In this document: positions 8,566 through 16,627 of the stretch, one piece after another
Numbering within the stretch: the stretch's first letter is position 1
How the letters are laid out: every line of letters begins with the position of its first letter
NCBI GenBank assembly: GCA_963817035.1
Contig: CAWFMM010000004.1
Coordinates: 1,674,001 to 1,738,000, forward strand
From: AC-49 sp963817035
Lineage (GTDB): Bacteria; Actinomycetota; Thermoleophilia; Solirubrobacterales; Solirubrobacteraceae
DNA: 64,000 nucleotides
Direction: 5' to 3'
Position numbers and translations under genes: made by a program
Notes under the pieces: model-generated
The model's database searches: none
What the model was told of the DNA's origin: nothing
What the model saw: the letters and a program-made list of their open reading frames with translations, nothing else

Positions 8566-8993
8566 GCGACCGCCGGCTGCGCGCAACCTCCGCCGTGCTG
8601 GCCGTGATCGGCCTCGGAATCGCGATCTACCTGACCGACGTGCACTACAACGATCTCAAGGTCCTCTGCCTGTCCAGCGGCGGCTGCGAGACCGTTCAGG
8701 CGTCGCGCTACGCCGAGCTGGCCGGCATCCCCGTCGCGCTCATCGGCCTGATCGGCTACGTCGCCATCCTCGTTGCGCTGGCCGTGCCCGGCGAGGCCGG
8801 GGTGTTCGCGACGCTGGGGCTCGTCACCGTCGGCTGGGGGTTCAGCGCGTACCTGACCTACCGCGAGCTGTTCACGATCCATGCGATCTGCCAGTGGTGT
8901 GTGGCGAGCGCTGTGATCATGACCGCGTTGCTGATCGTCTCGGGAATCCGCTTCGTGCGCTCGGCGCCGGCGCCGGCTCAGTCCGGGCGCTGA
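8562..8993 (+). CDS. vitamin K epoxide reductase (VKOR) family protein
   Basis: A 143-residue, four-helix VKOR protein. The shuttle Cys pair is C36/C42 (CLSSGGC) and the active-site pair is C110-QW-C113 in HAICQWCVAS. VKOR proteins replace DsbB in actinobacteria and re-oxidise DsbA with quinone as electron acceptor. Direct coupling to the DsbA-like gene supports that pairing. Unlike some homologues there is no fused thioredoxin domain. Its 3' end overlaps the converging small membrane gene by 16 bases. Confidence 0.9.
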   Translation: MSDRRLRATSAVLAVIGLGIAIYLTDVHYNDLKVLCLSSGGCETVQASRYAELAGIPVALIGLIGYVAILVALAVPGEAGVFATLGLVTVGWGFSAYLTYRELFTIHAICQWCVASAVIMTALLIVSGIRFVRSAPAPAQSGR

Positions 8994-9100
8994 CCGCGGC
9001 GCGAGCGCCACGACGAGAACTTCAACACCGCGACGAGTATCGCGACGGGGGCGAGGTACAGCAGGCCGACGTACCAGTGTCCGATGTGGGCCAGGATCAC
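8978..9100 (-). CDS. 40-residue membrane peptide
   Basis: A GTG at 9100 opens a 40-residue frame. It begins VILAHIGHWYVGLLYLAPV, continues as one hydrophobic helix (GLLYLAPVAILVAVLKF), and ends in a basic tail (WRSRRGQRP). Two His and aromatic residues precede the helix. It lies 29 bases downstream of the cytochrome c lipoprotein on the same strand, suggesting one transcript with SCO. The residue pattern argues for a real small protein, but no family is recognised. Confidence 0.5.
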   Translation of the reverse strand: MILAHIGHWYVGLLYLAPVAILVAVLKFSSWRSRRGQRPD

Positions 9101-9129
9101 GCGGCCGAGGATAGCGCGGGCACGCTCGC

Positions 9130-9507
9130 CTATCCGGACGTGATCGACTCGATGAACGTGACCAGCGCGCGGGCGCTGGCACGGTCATGGCCGAGCCGAA
9201 CGAGCGCGGGGGACGGCGGCTGCAGCGCCACGTGGCGCATCACGCCGCGAATCAGCTGCGCGTCGCTGCGGCGCACCGCGAGGTTGTGGAACGTCGGGCC
9301 GCCCTGATTGCTGCCGTTGACCGAGTGGCAGGCCTGGCAGCCGTCGGTCACGTAGAGCTGGCCGCCGCGCACCAGCAGCTCGTCGACCGGGCGCGTCGGC
9401 TGGCCGGCGAACACGTCGGGCTCGGTCACCGCCGTGCCGGACGAGCCACCGCAGCCGCCGGCCAGCGCCGCGAGCAGGAGCACGATGACCGGAGCCCCGC
9501 GGCTCAC
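9130..9507 (-). CDS. c-type cytochrome lipoprotein
   Basis: A 125-residue protein starting at GTG 9507, overlapping the SCO stop codon (GTGA). It has a short signal with lipobox AGGC (Cys19), then a single class-I cytochrome c domain with heme motif CQACH (GCQACHSVNGSNQGG). A Met-containing distal segment (RGVMRHVALQPP) could supply the axial ligand. It is expected on the outer face of the membrane as a small electron carrier. Pairing with SCO points to oxidase-linked electron transfer or copper-site maturation. Confidence 0.85.
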   Translation of the reverse strand: MSRGAPVIVLLLAALAGGCGGSSGTAVTEPDVFAGQPTRPVDELLVRGGQLYVTDGCQACHSVNGSNQGGPTFHNLAVRRSDAQLIRGVMRHVALQPPSPALVRLGHDRASARALVTFIESITSG

Positions 9508-10145
9508 CGCAACAACCGTCGCGCCTCGACGGCGAGCTGGGACGGGTCGATCGCGGCGCCGGCCGGAACCTGGGCGACGCGGCGCCCCTGCGCGTCGATG
9601 ACCCACACCGTGGCGGTGTGGACGCTCGGGCCGCCGCCGCCGTCGGGCTGGGGCAGGATGTACCACTGGTGCCAGATCGGCTCGACGTGCGGCCGCGTGC
9701 CGATCACGTAGTGGAAGTTCGCGGGCTCGCGATGCAGCGCCAGCCACGCGCGCACCGCGTGCGGTGTATCGCCGCGCGGATCGACGGTCACGCCGACGAC
9801 GGCGACGCGCTTGGCGTCGGGGCCGAGCTGCTCGAGCATCGCGTGGAGCTCGGCCCCGATCAGCGGGCAGGTCGTCGTGCACTCGGTGTAGAGGAACGTG
9901 ACGAAGTACGGCCGGCCGTGCAGCGATGCCGTGTCGAACGCCGTCGGCGTGGCGGTCGAGGCGTCTGTCCCGCGAATGCGCGGCGCGGGTGTGTTGCGGA
10001 TGCCGGGTGGCAGCGACCCGAGCGTTGCGGGGCCGAGTGCCGCCACCGTGGTCGTCGACGACGAGCCCGACCCGCCACAGCCCGCGACCAGACCGGCGAC
10101 ACAACCGAGCCCGGCAAGGGCAGCGAGGAGAACCAGGCGGCGCAC
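9504..10145 (-). CDS. SCO1/SenC family lipoprotein, CuA-site assembly
   Basis: A 213-residue protein with lipobox VAGC (Cys23) and a thioredoxin-like SCO domain. The copper-binding motif CTTTC lies in TFLYTECTTTCPLIG, and the distal His is in SVHTATVWVIDAQG. SCO proteins deliver copper to, or reduce, the CuA centre of cytochrome oxidase subunit II. The GTG at 10145 is chosen because it gives a full signal peptide and has AGGA about 9 bases upstream. No oxidase genes are in the window. Confidence 0.9.
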   Translation of the reverse strand: MRRLVLLAALAGLGCVAGLVAGCGGSGSSSTTTVAALGPATLGSLPPGIRNTPAPRIRGTDASTATPTAFDTASLHGRPYFVTFLYTECTTTCPLIGAELHAMLEQLGPDAKRVAVVGVTVDPRGDTPHAVRAWLALHREPANFHYVIGTRPHVEPIWHQWYILPQPDGGGGPSVHTATVWVIDAQGRRVAQVPAGAAIDPSQLAVEARRLLR

Positions 10146-10269
10146 GCGCTCATCCTGCCACGGCGCTCCCTCCACCCGCGCCGGGCCGGCGGCCGACGAA
10201 AATGGACCAGTGCGCCGGTGGACAGGTGTCCGATCGCGATCGCGCCACGTTTGGTCGTTACCTGTCGGG

Positions 10270-10500
10270 ATGGAGCACGCACCCCCGGCGGTCCACTGCA
10301 CGTCCTGCGAGCGCGAATGGCACAGCGAGGCGATGGCCGAAGGCCTGCGCCTGATCGGGTCCTGCCCGCGCTGTGGCGGTGATCTGTGCTTCGACGCCCC
10401 CGCGCCGGCGATGGCGCATGCCGACAGCGTCGAGATGATCGCCGCGGACGCTGACGGCCGTCCCGCGCACATGATTCTCGGCATGCCGCGCGGTTGGTAG
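10270..10500 (+). CDS. small zinc-ribbon-like protein
   Basis: A 76-residue protein with two Cys pairs, CTSC (HCTSCEREW) and CPRC (GSCPRCGGDLC), spaced about 20 residues apart as in a zinc ribbon, then a short acidic C-terminal part. There is no signal peptide, so it is cytoplasmic. The function is unknown. It converges with the next small Cys-rich gene, and the two stop codons abut (10498-10500 and 10501-10503). Confidence 0.65.
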   Translation: MEHAPPAVHCTSCEREWHSEAMAEGLRLIGSCPRCGGDLCFDAPAPAMAHADSVEMIAADADGRPAHMILGMPRGW

Positions 10501-10671
10501 TCAGCCGCGTTTGACGTAGCCGTCGCAGCGTGCCACCGGCACGCGCGGGTACTTCGGGAAGCGCTTGTCGGTCTTCGCCAGCTCGCACAGGGAGAAGCGC
10601 GATCCACGCGTATTTCCGATCACCTTCTGGTGGCGGCAGGTGTCGCACAGTCCGGCTGAGATCGCGCTCAC
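10501..10671 (-). CDS. small conserved-looking Cys-rich protein
   Basis: A GTG at 10671 gives 56 residues: VSAISAGLCDTCRHQKVIGN, then SRFSLCELAKTD and YPRVPVARCDGYVKRG. Four Cys (C-x2-C, C, C) fit a small metal-binding fold. The pattern 'CDTCRHQ...NTRGS.FSLC......YPR.PV..C.GY' is one I recognise from short actinobacterial hypothetical proteins, which supports coding on this strand. Function is unknown. Confidence 0.6.
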   Translation of the reverse strand: MSAISAGLCDTCRHQKVIGNTRGSRFSLCELAKTDKRFPKYPRVPVARCDGYVKRG

Positions 10672-10730
10672 GCCATGGAGTACAGCGGATCGCGCCGCGG
10701 CACCGCAACGAGCTTGATTGCGCCGACAAT

Positions 10731-10736
10731 TACCAT
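10731..10736 (+). promoter_or_regulatory. -10 box TACCAT
   Basis: TACCAT lies 6 nt before the GTG at 10743, predicting a leaderless mRNA for the ABC exporter pair. Confidence 0.45.
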
Positions 10737-10742
10737 AGGCGT

Positions 10743-12512
10743 GTGGTCGTCTTCCGTCGCCTGCTGGGTTTCCTGGCGCCCCATCGCCGTGGGGTGATCT
10801 CCGCGTTCGTGCTGGCGCTCGCCGCGATGGTCTCGAGCGTCACGATTCCGTGGCTCGTCGGCAAGGGCATCAACGCGGTCACCGCGCACCAACACGACGC
10901 CCTGGTCAAGTACGGGGTCCTGATCTTCGTCGCCGCGCTGGTGACGTTCGTGCTGACGATCTTCCGGCGCCTCGTCGCCGGGCGCGTGTCGCTCGCCGTC
11001 GAGTACGAGCTGCGCAACCGCTTCTACGGCCACCTCCAGCAGCTCGAGCTCGCGTTCTTCGATCGCCAGCAGACGGGCCAGCTGATGTCGCGCGGCACCG
11101 TCGACCTGCAGATGGTCCGCTTCTTCCTCGGCTACGGGCTGATCTTCATGGTCCAGAGCGGGCTGACCATCGTGCTCGTCGCCGTGGCCATGCTGATCAT
11201 GAACCCAGGACTCGCCGCCCTGGCCCTGATCCCGACCCCGTTCGTGATCATCGTGGCGTTTCGCTACGGCCGCTACGCCCGCCCGGCCGCACAGGAGGTC
11301 CAGCAGCGGATCGCCGAACTGACCGCCGACGCCGAGGAGGCGATCTCGGGCGTGCGCGTGATCAAGGCGTTCGCGGCCGAGGAGCGTCAGTTCGAGCGCT
11401 TCACCCGTGCGACGACGCGCGTCTTTGACCAGGCGATGGTCGCGACCAGGCTCCAGGCCTACTACAACCCGCTGATCGGCTTCCTGCCCCAGCTCGGGCT
11501 CGCGGTGGTGCTGCTCGTCGGCGGTCGCGGCGTTATCCACGGGACGATGAGCATCGGCGAGTTCACCGCGTTCTACGCCTACCTGCTGCGGCTGCTGAGC
11601 CCGATGCGCACGCTCGGCGTCTCCCTCGGCCTCGCGCAGCGCGCGACCGCGTCGGGGGCGCGGCTGTTCGAGATCCTCGATGTCGTGCCCGAGATCACCT
11701 CGCGCCCGGGCGCACCCGCGCTACCGGCCGGGTCGGGCAACGTCGTGTTCGAGAAGGTGACCGTCGACTACGGCGGGATGGCGGCCAACGCGCTGCACGA
11801 TGTGTCGATCGAGATCGACGCCGGGCGCACGGTGGCGCTGGTCGGCGCGACCGGGTCGGGCAAGACGACGCTCGTGTCGCTGATCGGGCGGCTGTATGAC
11901 CCGGCCTCGGGGCGCGTTTTGCTCGACGGTGCCGACGTGCGCGAGGTCGACGTCGCGTCGCTGCGCCGTGCGATCGCGGTCGTCGACGACAACCCGTTCC
12001 TGTTCAGCGCGACGGTCCACGAGAACATCGCCTACGCCCGTAGGGACGCCACGCGTGAGGAGGTCGAGCTCGCGGCCCGCCGCGCCCAGGCCCACGGCTT
12101 CATCGAGCGCCTGCCCAAGGGCTACGACACGCGTGTCGGCGAGCGCGGGCTGACGCTGTCGGGTGGCCAGCGCCAGCGCGTCGCGATCGCCCGTGCGCTG
12201 CTCGCCGATCCGCGCATCCTGATCCTCGATGACGCGACGTCGAGCGTCGACGCCTCGACCGAGCGCGAGATCAAGACCGCGCTCGGCGAGGTGATGGCCG
12301 GACGCACGACGTTCGTCATCGCCCATCGGCTCTCGACGATCGCCCTGGCCGACGAGATCGTCGTGCTCGAGGACGGCGAACTCGTCGCCCACGGCAGCCA
12401 CGCCGACTTGCTCGAGGCCTCGGACCTCTATCGCGAGATCGTCGAGAAGGGCCTGCCCGACCAGGTCTTCCTCAGCCGCAAGCCGGTCGAGCGCGAGGTG
12501 GCGGGGCTGTGA
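10743..12512 (+). CDS. ABC exporter half-transporter, degenerate-site subunit
   Basis: A 589-residue half exporter: six transmembrane helices (about 1-300) then a nucleotide-binding domain. Walker A is GATGSGKTT, signature LSGGQRQR, Walker B ILILDDATSSVD, followed by the H-loop in IAHRLST. The residue after the Walker B Asp is Asp rather than the catalytic Glu, the hallmark of the degenerate site in heterodimeric exporters such as TM287/288 and BmrCD. The GTG at 10743 is chosen from the -10 box and hydrophobic N-terminus (VVVFRRLLGFL). The next subunit starts by GTGA overlap. The substrate is unknown; drugs or lipids are usual. Confidence 0.9.
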   Translation: MVVFRRLLGFLAPHRRGVISAFVLALAAMVSSVTIPWLVGKGINAVTAHQHDALVKYGVLIFVAALVTFVLTIFRRLVAGRVSLAVEYELRNRFYGHLQQLELAFFDRQQTGQLMSRGTVDLQMVRFFLGYGLIFMVQSGLTIVLVAVAMLIMNPGLAALALIPTPFVIIVAFRYGRYARPAAQEVQQRIAELTADAEEAISGVRVIKAFAAEERQFERFTRATTRVFDQAMVATRLQAYYNPLIGFLPQLGLAVVLLVGGRGVIHGTMSIGEFTAFYAYLLRLLSPMRTLGVSLGLAQRATASGARLFEILDVVPEITSRPGAPALPAGSGNVVFEKVTVDYGGMAANALHDVSIEIDAGRTVALVGATGSGKTTLVSLIGRLYDPASGRVLLDGADVREVDVASLRRAIAVVDDNPFLFSATVHENIAYARRDATREEVELAARRAQAHGFIERLPKGYDTRVGERGLTLSGGQRQRVAIARALLADPRILILDDATSSVDASTEREIKTALGEVMAGRTTFVIAHRLSTIALADEIVVLEDGELVAHGSHADLLEASDLYREIVEKGLPDQVFLSRKPVEREVAGL

Positions 12513-14311
12513 GCGACGTTCCGGCCTCCCCCACCTTCGGCCACGAGCTGCGCCGGCGGATCCGCGGCACCTCGGGACGCGGGCGCAAGCTGCGCGGCCT
12601 GATCGTCCTGCTGCGGCCCTACCGCCGACGCACGATCGCGATGTTCGCCGCGCTGATCGTCGGCACCGCGGCCTCGCTCGCCCCGGCGCCGCTGGCCAAG
12701 GCGGCGATCGACGACGGCATCGACAAGGGCAACGAGACCGCGCTGACGGTGATCGTGCTGCTGTTCGTGTTCAGCGCCTTCCTGGTCTGGGTCTGCACGT
12801 ACTTCCAGACCTACCTGACCGGCTGGGTCGGCCAGCGCGCCCTGCAGGACCTGCGCCGCCAGATCTTCGCCCACCTCCAGGAGATGCCGATCGGCTTCTA
12901 CGAGCGCCGGCCCGCGGGCGTGCTGATCTCGCGAATGACCAACGACGTCGAGGCGCTCGACTCGCTGGTCACCGACTCGGTCGTGACGCTGTTCCAGGCA
13001 TCGCTGACGTTGATCGGCTCGACCCTGATCCTGCTGTTCTTCGACGTCCAGCTGGCACTGCTCGTGTTCCTGATCTTTCCGCTGATGGCGATCGGGTCGT
13101 TCCTGTTTCGGATCGCGTCGGCCGACGCCTACCGGCGCACGCGCGAGACGATCGGCGCGATCACCGGCTATCTGCAGGAGTCGTTGTCAGGCGTCCGCGT
13201 GATCCGCGCGTTTGCCCAGGAGCCGCGGCACAACACGGAGTTCGCCGATCTCAACGAGGTCAACCGCGAGGCGAACATGACGACCGTCTACCTCAACGCG
13301 GGCTACTTCCCGGCGGTCGAGTTCCTGTCGTCGCTGGCGCTCGTGTTCGTCGTCATCTACGGCGGCCTGCAGGCGATCAACGGCGACGTCACGGTCGGCG
13401 TGCTCGTCGGCTTCGTCGCGGCGCTCAACGGCTTCTTCGACCCGATCAGCCAGCTCTCCCAGCTCTACACGACGTACCTCAGCGGGATGGCGGCGCTCGA
13501 CAAGATCTTCGAGCTGCTCGACGAGCAGCCGGACATGATCGAGGGCACTCAGGACCTGCCGGCGCCGCTGAAGGGCGAGATCCGCTTCGAGGACGTCACG
13601 TTTCAGTACGCGAGGGCCGAGACCCCGGCGCTGGAGTCACTGGACCTTGTCGTGCCACCGGGGCAGACGGTGGCGCTGGTCGGCGCGACCGGCGCCGGCA
13701 AGTCGACGTTCGCCAAGCTCGTGGCGCGCTTCTATGACCCGACGTCGGGTCGGGTGCTCGTCGACGGCATGGACCTGCGCGACGTGCGCGGAGCGTCGCT
13801 GCGCTCGCAGATGGGGATCGTTCCCCAGGAGGGCTACCTGTTCAGCGGCACGCTGGCCGAGAACATCGCGTTCGGCGTCGCCCACGCGACGACCGACGAG
13901 ATCCGCGAGGCGGCACAGGCCGTCGACGCGTGGGACTTCATCGAGAAGCTTCCCGAGGGCCTCGACACGCAGGTCGGCGAGCGCGGCGTTCAGCTGTCGG
14001 CCGGCCAGCGCCAGCTGATCGCGTTCGCGCGGGCGATCGTTGCCGACCCGCGGATCGTGATCCTCGACGAGGCGACCTCGAACGTCGACCTGCACACCGA
14101 GGGCCGGATCGAGACCGGCATGCGGCGACTGCTCGCCGGCCGTACCGCGATCGTCATCGCCCACCGCCTGTCAACGATCCGGTCGGCCGGGCGGATCGTC
14201 GTGCTCGAGCACGGAAAGATCATCGAGCAGGGCACACACGACGAGCTGATCGACGCGGAGGGCGCCTACTACGGCCTCTACCGCGACTGGGCGCAGCACG
14301 CAGCGGCCTGA
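12509..14311 (+). CDS. ABC exporter half-transporter, catalytic partner subunit
   Basis: A 600-residue half exporter translationally coupled to the previous gene. Six helices (about residues 35-330) precede the ATPase domain. Walker A is GATGAGKST, signature LSAGQRQL (slightly degenerate), and Walker B is IVILDEATSNVD with the canonical catalytic Glu. A degenerate signature here and a Glu-to-Asp change in the partner would fall in the same composite site, as expected for a heterodimer with one active ATPase site. It is likely an exporter; the substrate is unknown. Confidence 0.9.
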   Translation: MSDVPASPTFGHELRRRIRGTSGRGRKLRGLIVLLRPYRRRTIAMFAALIVGTAASLAPAPLAKAAIDDGIDKGNETALTVIVLLFVFSAFLVWVCTYFQTYLTGWVGQRALQDLRRQIFAHLQEMPIGFYERRPAGVLISRMTNDVEALDSLVTDSVVTLFQASLTLIGSTLILLFFDVQLALLVFLIFPLMAIGSFLFRIASADAYRRTRETIGAITGYLQESLSGVRVIRAFAQEPRHNTEFADLNEVNREANMTTVYLNAGYFPAVEFLSSLALVFVVIYGGLQAINGDVTVGVLVGFVAALNGFFDPISQLSQLYTTYLSGMAALDKIFELLDEQPDMIEGTQDLPAPLKGEIRFEDVTFQYARAETPALESLDLVVPPGQTVALVGATGAGKSTFAKLVARFYDPTSGRVLVDGMDLRDVRGASLRSQMGIVPQEGYLFSGTLAENIAFGVAHATTDEIREAAQAVDAWDFIEKLPEGLDTQVGERGVQLSAGQRQLIAFARAIVADPRIVILDEATSNVDLHTEGRIETGMRRLLAGRTAIVIAHRLSTIRSAGRIVVLEHGKIIEQGTHDELIDAEGAYYGLYRDWAQHAAA

Positions 14312-14428
14312 GCGACCCGAGTACCTGGGCGTCAACGCGAAGAAGACCACGACCGCGCGCTGCGCAGCGCCGGTGACGCTCGGCTGCTGAGCTGCGCGCA
14401 AACGCCGCCAGTGTGGCGACAGATCGAG

Positions 14429-14500
14429 CTGCGGGACAAGGACTCGAACCTTGAATTCCACGTCCAGAGCGTGGCGAGTTGCCGATTACTCCATCCCGCA
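14429..14500 (-). tRNA. tRNA-Gln (anticodon CTG)
   Basis: The minus strand folds as a full cloverleaf of 72 nt. The acceptor stem is TGCGGGA (14500-14494) with TCCCGCA (14436-14430), the D-arm GAGTAATCGGCAACTC, the anticodon stem CCACG/CGTGG with loop CTCTGGA, and the T-loop GTTCGAGTCC. The anticodon is CTG. The weak U1-A72 first pair is a known glutamine tRNA identity feature. The discriminator is G; CCA is not encoded. Confidence 0.95.
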
Positions 14501-14713
14501 AAGGCCTCAAACGGCTCTGGTCAGTATAGGTCTCCAGGCCGCGTTTCTGTCCAGTGCGCAGAGTGCGGGATCGACACGTGGCGCGGGCGACCGATCGGGC
14601 TTCAGCTGCATCACGTCAACGGCAAGGGACAGGACAACCGGCTGGAGAACCTCGCGCTGCTGTGCCCGAGCTGCCACGCGCAGACCGACACGTGGGGCGC
14701 GCGCAACCGGTGA
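14501..14713 (+). pseudogene. HNH endonuclease remnant (C-terminal domain only)
   Basis: The frame ending at 14713 encodes a clear HNH domain: CAEC zinc-knuckle half, QLHHVNGKGQDNRLENL and LLCPSCHAQTDTWGARNR, including both Cys pairs and the HH...N...H core. Full-length relatives carry about 90 more residues upstream. Here the only in-frame start (GTG 14411) would have to read through the antisense of the tRNA-Gln gene, and no start codon lies between the tRNA and the domain. It is therefore best read as a truncated relic whose 5' part was replaced by, or lost beside, the tRNA gene. A short expressed HNH peptide is not excluded. Confidence 0.6.
14523..14553 (-). promoter_or_regulatory. probable tRNA-Gln promoter
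   Basis: On the minus strand TATACT (14523-14528) is a near-consensus -10 box, 22 bases upstream of the tRNA 5' end. TGGACA (14548-14553) is a possible -35 with a long 19-base spacer. Confidence 0.45.
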
Positions 14714-14732
14714 GCGGCCGCCGCTTCGGTTC

Positions 14733-15755
14733 CTAGTGGTGCCAGCGGGCGTGCGGCGGCGGCGTGGAGGTCGTCGCTGAGGGTGTGGTGACGACGCTCG
14801 GCGTAACCGTCGGCGTGGTCGCGGTCGTGTCTGCCGGGGGAGGCGGAGGCGCGGGCGTCGTCGCGGTCGTGGTCGGCGGAGGCGGAGGCGGCGTCGGAGG
14901 CGGAGGCGGCGTCGTGGTCACCGGAGGCGTGTACGGCGTGGGCGCCTGGTGGTGGTACGACGCGGGCGTCGTCAGCACGATCGGCGTCGTGGGTGCGGTC
15001 GGCGTCGTCGTGCCCCCGCCGCCTGAGCCCGTGTGGTGCTTGCACCCCTTCTTGGGCGGGGGGATCGGCGTAGTCGGCGTCGTGGGCGTGCTCTCGGAGC
15101 CCGTCGAGCCGGAGCCGGCCGAGCCGGTGCCGTTGTTGCCGGTGTGCCCGGTCGTCGGCCCGCCCGTCGAGCCGCTCCCGCTTCCACTTCCGCTTCCGGA
15201 CCCGTTGGACGCGCTGTCGGTCGGTGCTGGCGTGGTCGGCGTCGTCGGGGCCGCGACGACCGGAACGTCGACCGTCGTCGGTGTCGGATCGGGCACCGGG
15301 ATCGGCGCCGGGGTCGGCGTCGAAACCGGGGTCGGCGTGGGCGTGACGGGCGTCGGCGTGGTCTGGGGCTTTGGCGTCAAACCGGGCGAAGACTCTCCCT
15401 GGCCGCCGACGAGGACCGTGTCGTGGTGCGGAGGCGGTGACGGGTTGCGGAACACCGCGAACACCGTTGTCGAACGCGAGATCGCACGCGCGACGCCCGT
15501 GCTCACGAGAATCCGCCCCGAACGCCGGCGCGATCCCAGCACGACGGCTTCGCGGCGCGGCGACGGCTTCTGTGACGCGGCGAGGCGCGCAGTCGCGAGC
15601 TCGACCGCGTTGGTCGGGGAGCTCTCGGCGTCGTTGACGGGCCAGCCCGCCACGCCGAGTCCGGCGCCCAGGCTCGCGAGACCCGCGATCACGACACTGA
15701 GCGTCGACGTCGTCGCCACGCCAGCCGCAATCCATGCGGGCTTCCCCGTAATCAC
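14733..15755 (-). CDS. anchored low-complexity Pro/Thr/Gly/Ser-rich surface protein
   Basis: A 340-residue frame with an N-terminal hydrophobic segment (VATTSTLSVVIAGLASLGAGLGVAGW) that could be a signal anchor. A basic stretch follows, then about 220 residues of Thr-Pro repeats, Gly-Ser runs and poly-Pro, ending in HARWHH. The composition suggests a cell-wall-spanning or mucin-like region. Start is GTG 15755. The protein has no recognised domain, and the repetitive C-rich DNA leaves some doubt that this frame is the expressed one. The opposite strand is also open but reads as Gly/Val low complexity. Confidence 0.55.
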   Translation of the reverse strand: MITGKPAWIAAGVATTSTLSVVIAGLASLGAGLGVAGWPVNDAESSPTNAVELATARLAASQKPSPRREAVVLGSRRRSGRILVSTGVARAISRSTTVFAVFRNPSPPPHHDTVLVGGQGESSPGLTPKPQTTPTPVTPTPTPVSTPTPAPIPVPDPTPTTVDVPVVAAPTTPTTPAPTDSASNGSGSGSGSGSGSTGGPTTGHTGNNGTGSAGSGSTGSESTPTTPTTPIPPPKKGCKHHTGSGGGGTTTPTAPTTPIVLTTPASYHHQAPTPYTPPVTTTPPPPPTPPPPPPTTTATTPAPPPPPADTTATTPTVTPSVVTTPSATTSTPPPHARWHH

Positions 15756-15958
15756 CGAGCGACCCTCGCACGCGCGCGCGCCGGGCGCAACCTCGATCGG
15801 CGGCTATACGAACAGGTATCCGGTGGATTGATTGCGGGTGTTTTGGCGGCCATGAGGATCGCTACGACGCATGCAGGAGGAATCCTGCACCGCTTGGCCA
15901 GATGTATACCCGACGTGGCCGCCGGAATCCCGATCTGGCCGAACGATCGAGTCGCTGC

Positions 15959-16621
15959 TCAGAGGGCGGGCGCAAACTGCTCGGTAATTGCGTCTTCGAG
16001 TCCCGGATCGAGCACGAGCAGGACCTCGTCCCCGGCGTCGATCACCGTGTCGGCGTTGGGTACGAAGCCGCCGCCATCACGCAGGACGCTGATGATCAGG
16101 CTGCCCTCGGGAAGCACCACGTCGCCGACCCTGCGCCCCGCCGCCGGAGCGCCGACGCCGACCTCGACCTCGATGATCTCCAGATGCTCGTCGCGCAGAT
16201 CGAGCAGATGCACGAGTCCGTAGGACGGGACCTCGTGCTCGATCAGCCGCAGGATCAGGTCGGTCGCGCTGACCGCGGGCTGAATGCCGAGCAGCTCGAA
16301 CCACTGGCGGTTACGCGGGTTGTTGACCCGGGCGATGATCCGGTCGCAGAGGTACTTCTCCTTGGCGACCTGACAGATGAGCATGTTGTCCTCGTCGTCG
16401 CCGGTGACCGCGATCACGAGGTCCGCGCGCTGGATGCCGGCACGCTCGAGAACCCACAGCTCGGTGGCGTCGCCGTACTGCACCGCGTGCTCGAGCTCCT
16501 GCTCGATCGTCAGGTAGCGCTCGCGGCGCGACTCCAGCAGCGTGATCTCGTTGCCCTTCTCGATCAGCTCGCGTGCGAGGTTCCAGCCGACCTTGCCGCC
16601 ACCGGCGATGACGACGTACAC
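15959..16621 (-). CDS. TrkA family potassium channel/transport regulator (RCK_N + RCK_C)
   Basis: A 220-residue protein with an N-terminal Rossmann RCK domain (MYVVIAGGGKVGWNLAREL, with a GxGxxG nucleotide loop and acidic LLESRRER) and a C-terminal RCK_C domain from about residue 140 (LEIIEVEVGVGAPAAGRRVGD, EGSLIISVLRDG). Such subunits bind NAD(H), ATP or c-di-AMP and gate K+ uptake systems from the cytoplasm. GTG start. It lies 6 bases after a shorter TrkA-like gene, and both follow an APC-UspA permease rather than a TrkH. Confidence 0.88.
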   Translation of the reverse strand: MYVVIAGGGKVGWNLARELIEKGNEITLLESRRERYLTIEQELEHAVQYGDATELWVLERAGIQRADLVIAVTGDDEDNMLICQVAKEKYLCDRIIARVNNPRNRQWFELLGIQPAVSATDLILRLIEHEVPSYGLVHLLDLRDEHLEIIEVEVGVGAPAAGRRVGDVVLPEGSLIISVLRDGGGFVPNADTVIDAGDEVLLVLDPGLEDAITEQFAPAL

Positions 16622-16627
16622 GGCGGC

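Noticed and set aside
14764..15831. Plus-strand Gly/Val-rich frame opposite the Pro/Thr-rich gene
   Set aside because: It lacks a signal or domain and mirrors the codon repeats of the minus-strand gene, which has an anchor helix.
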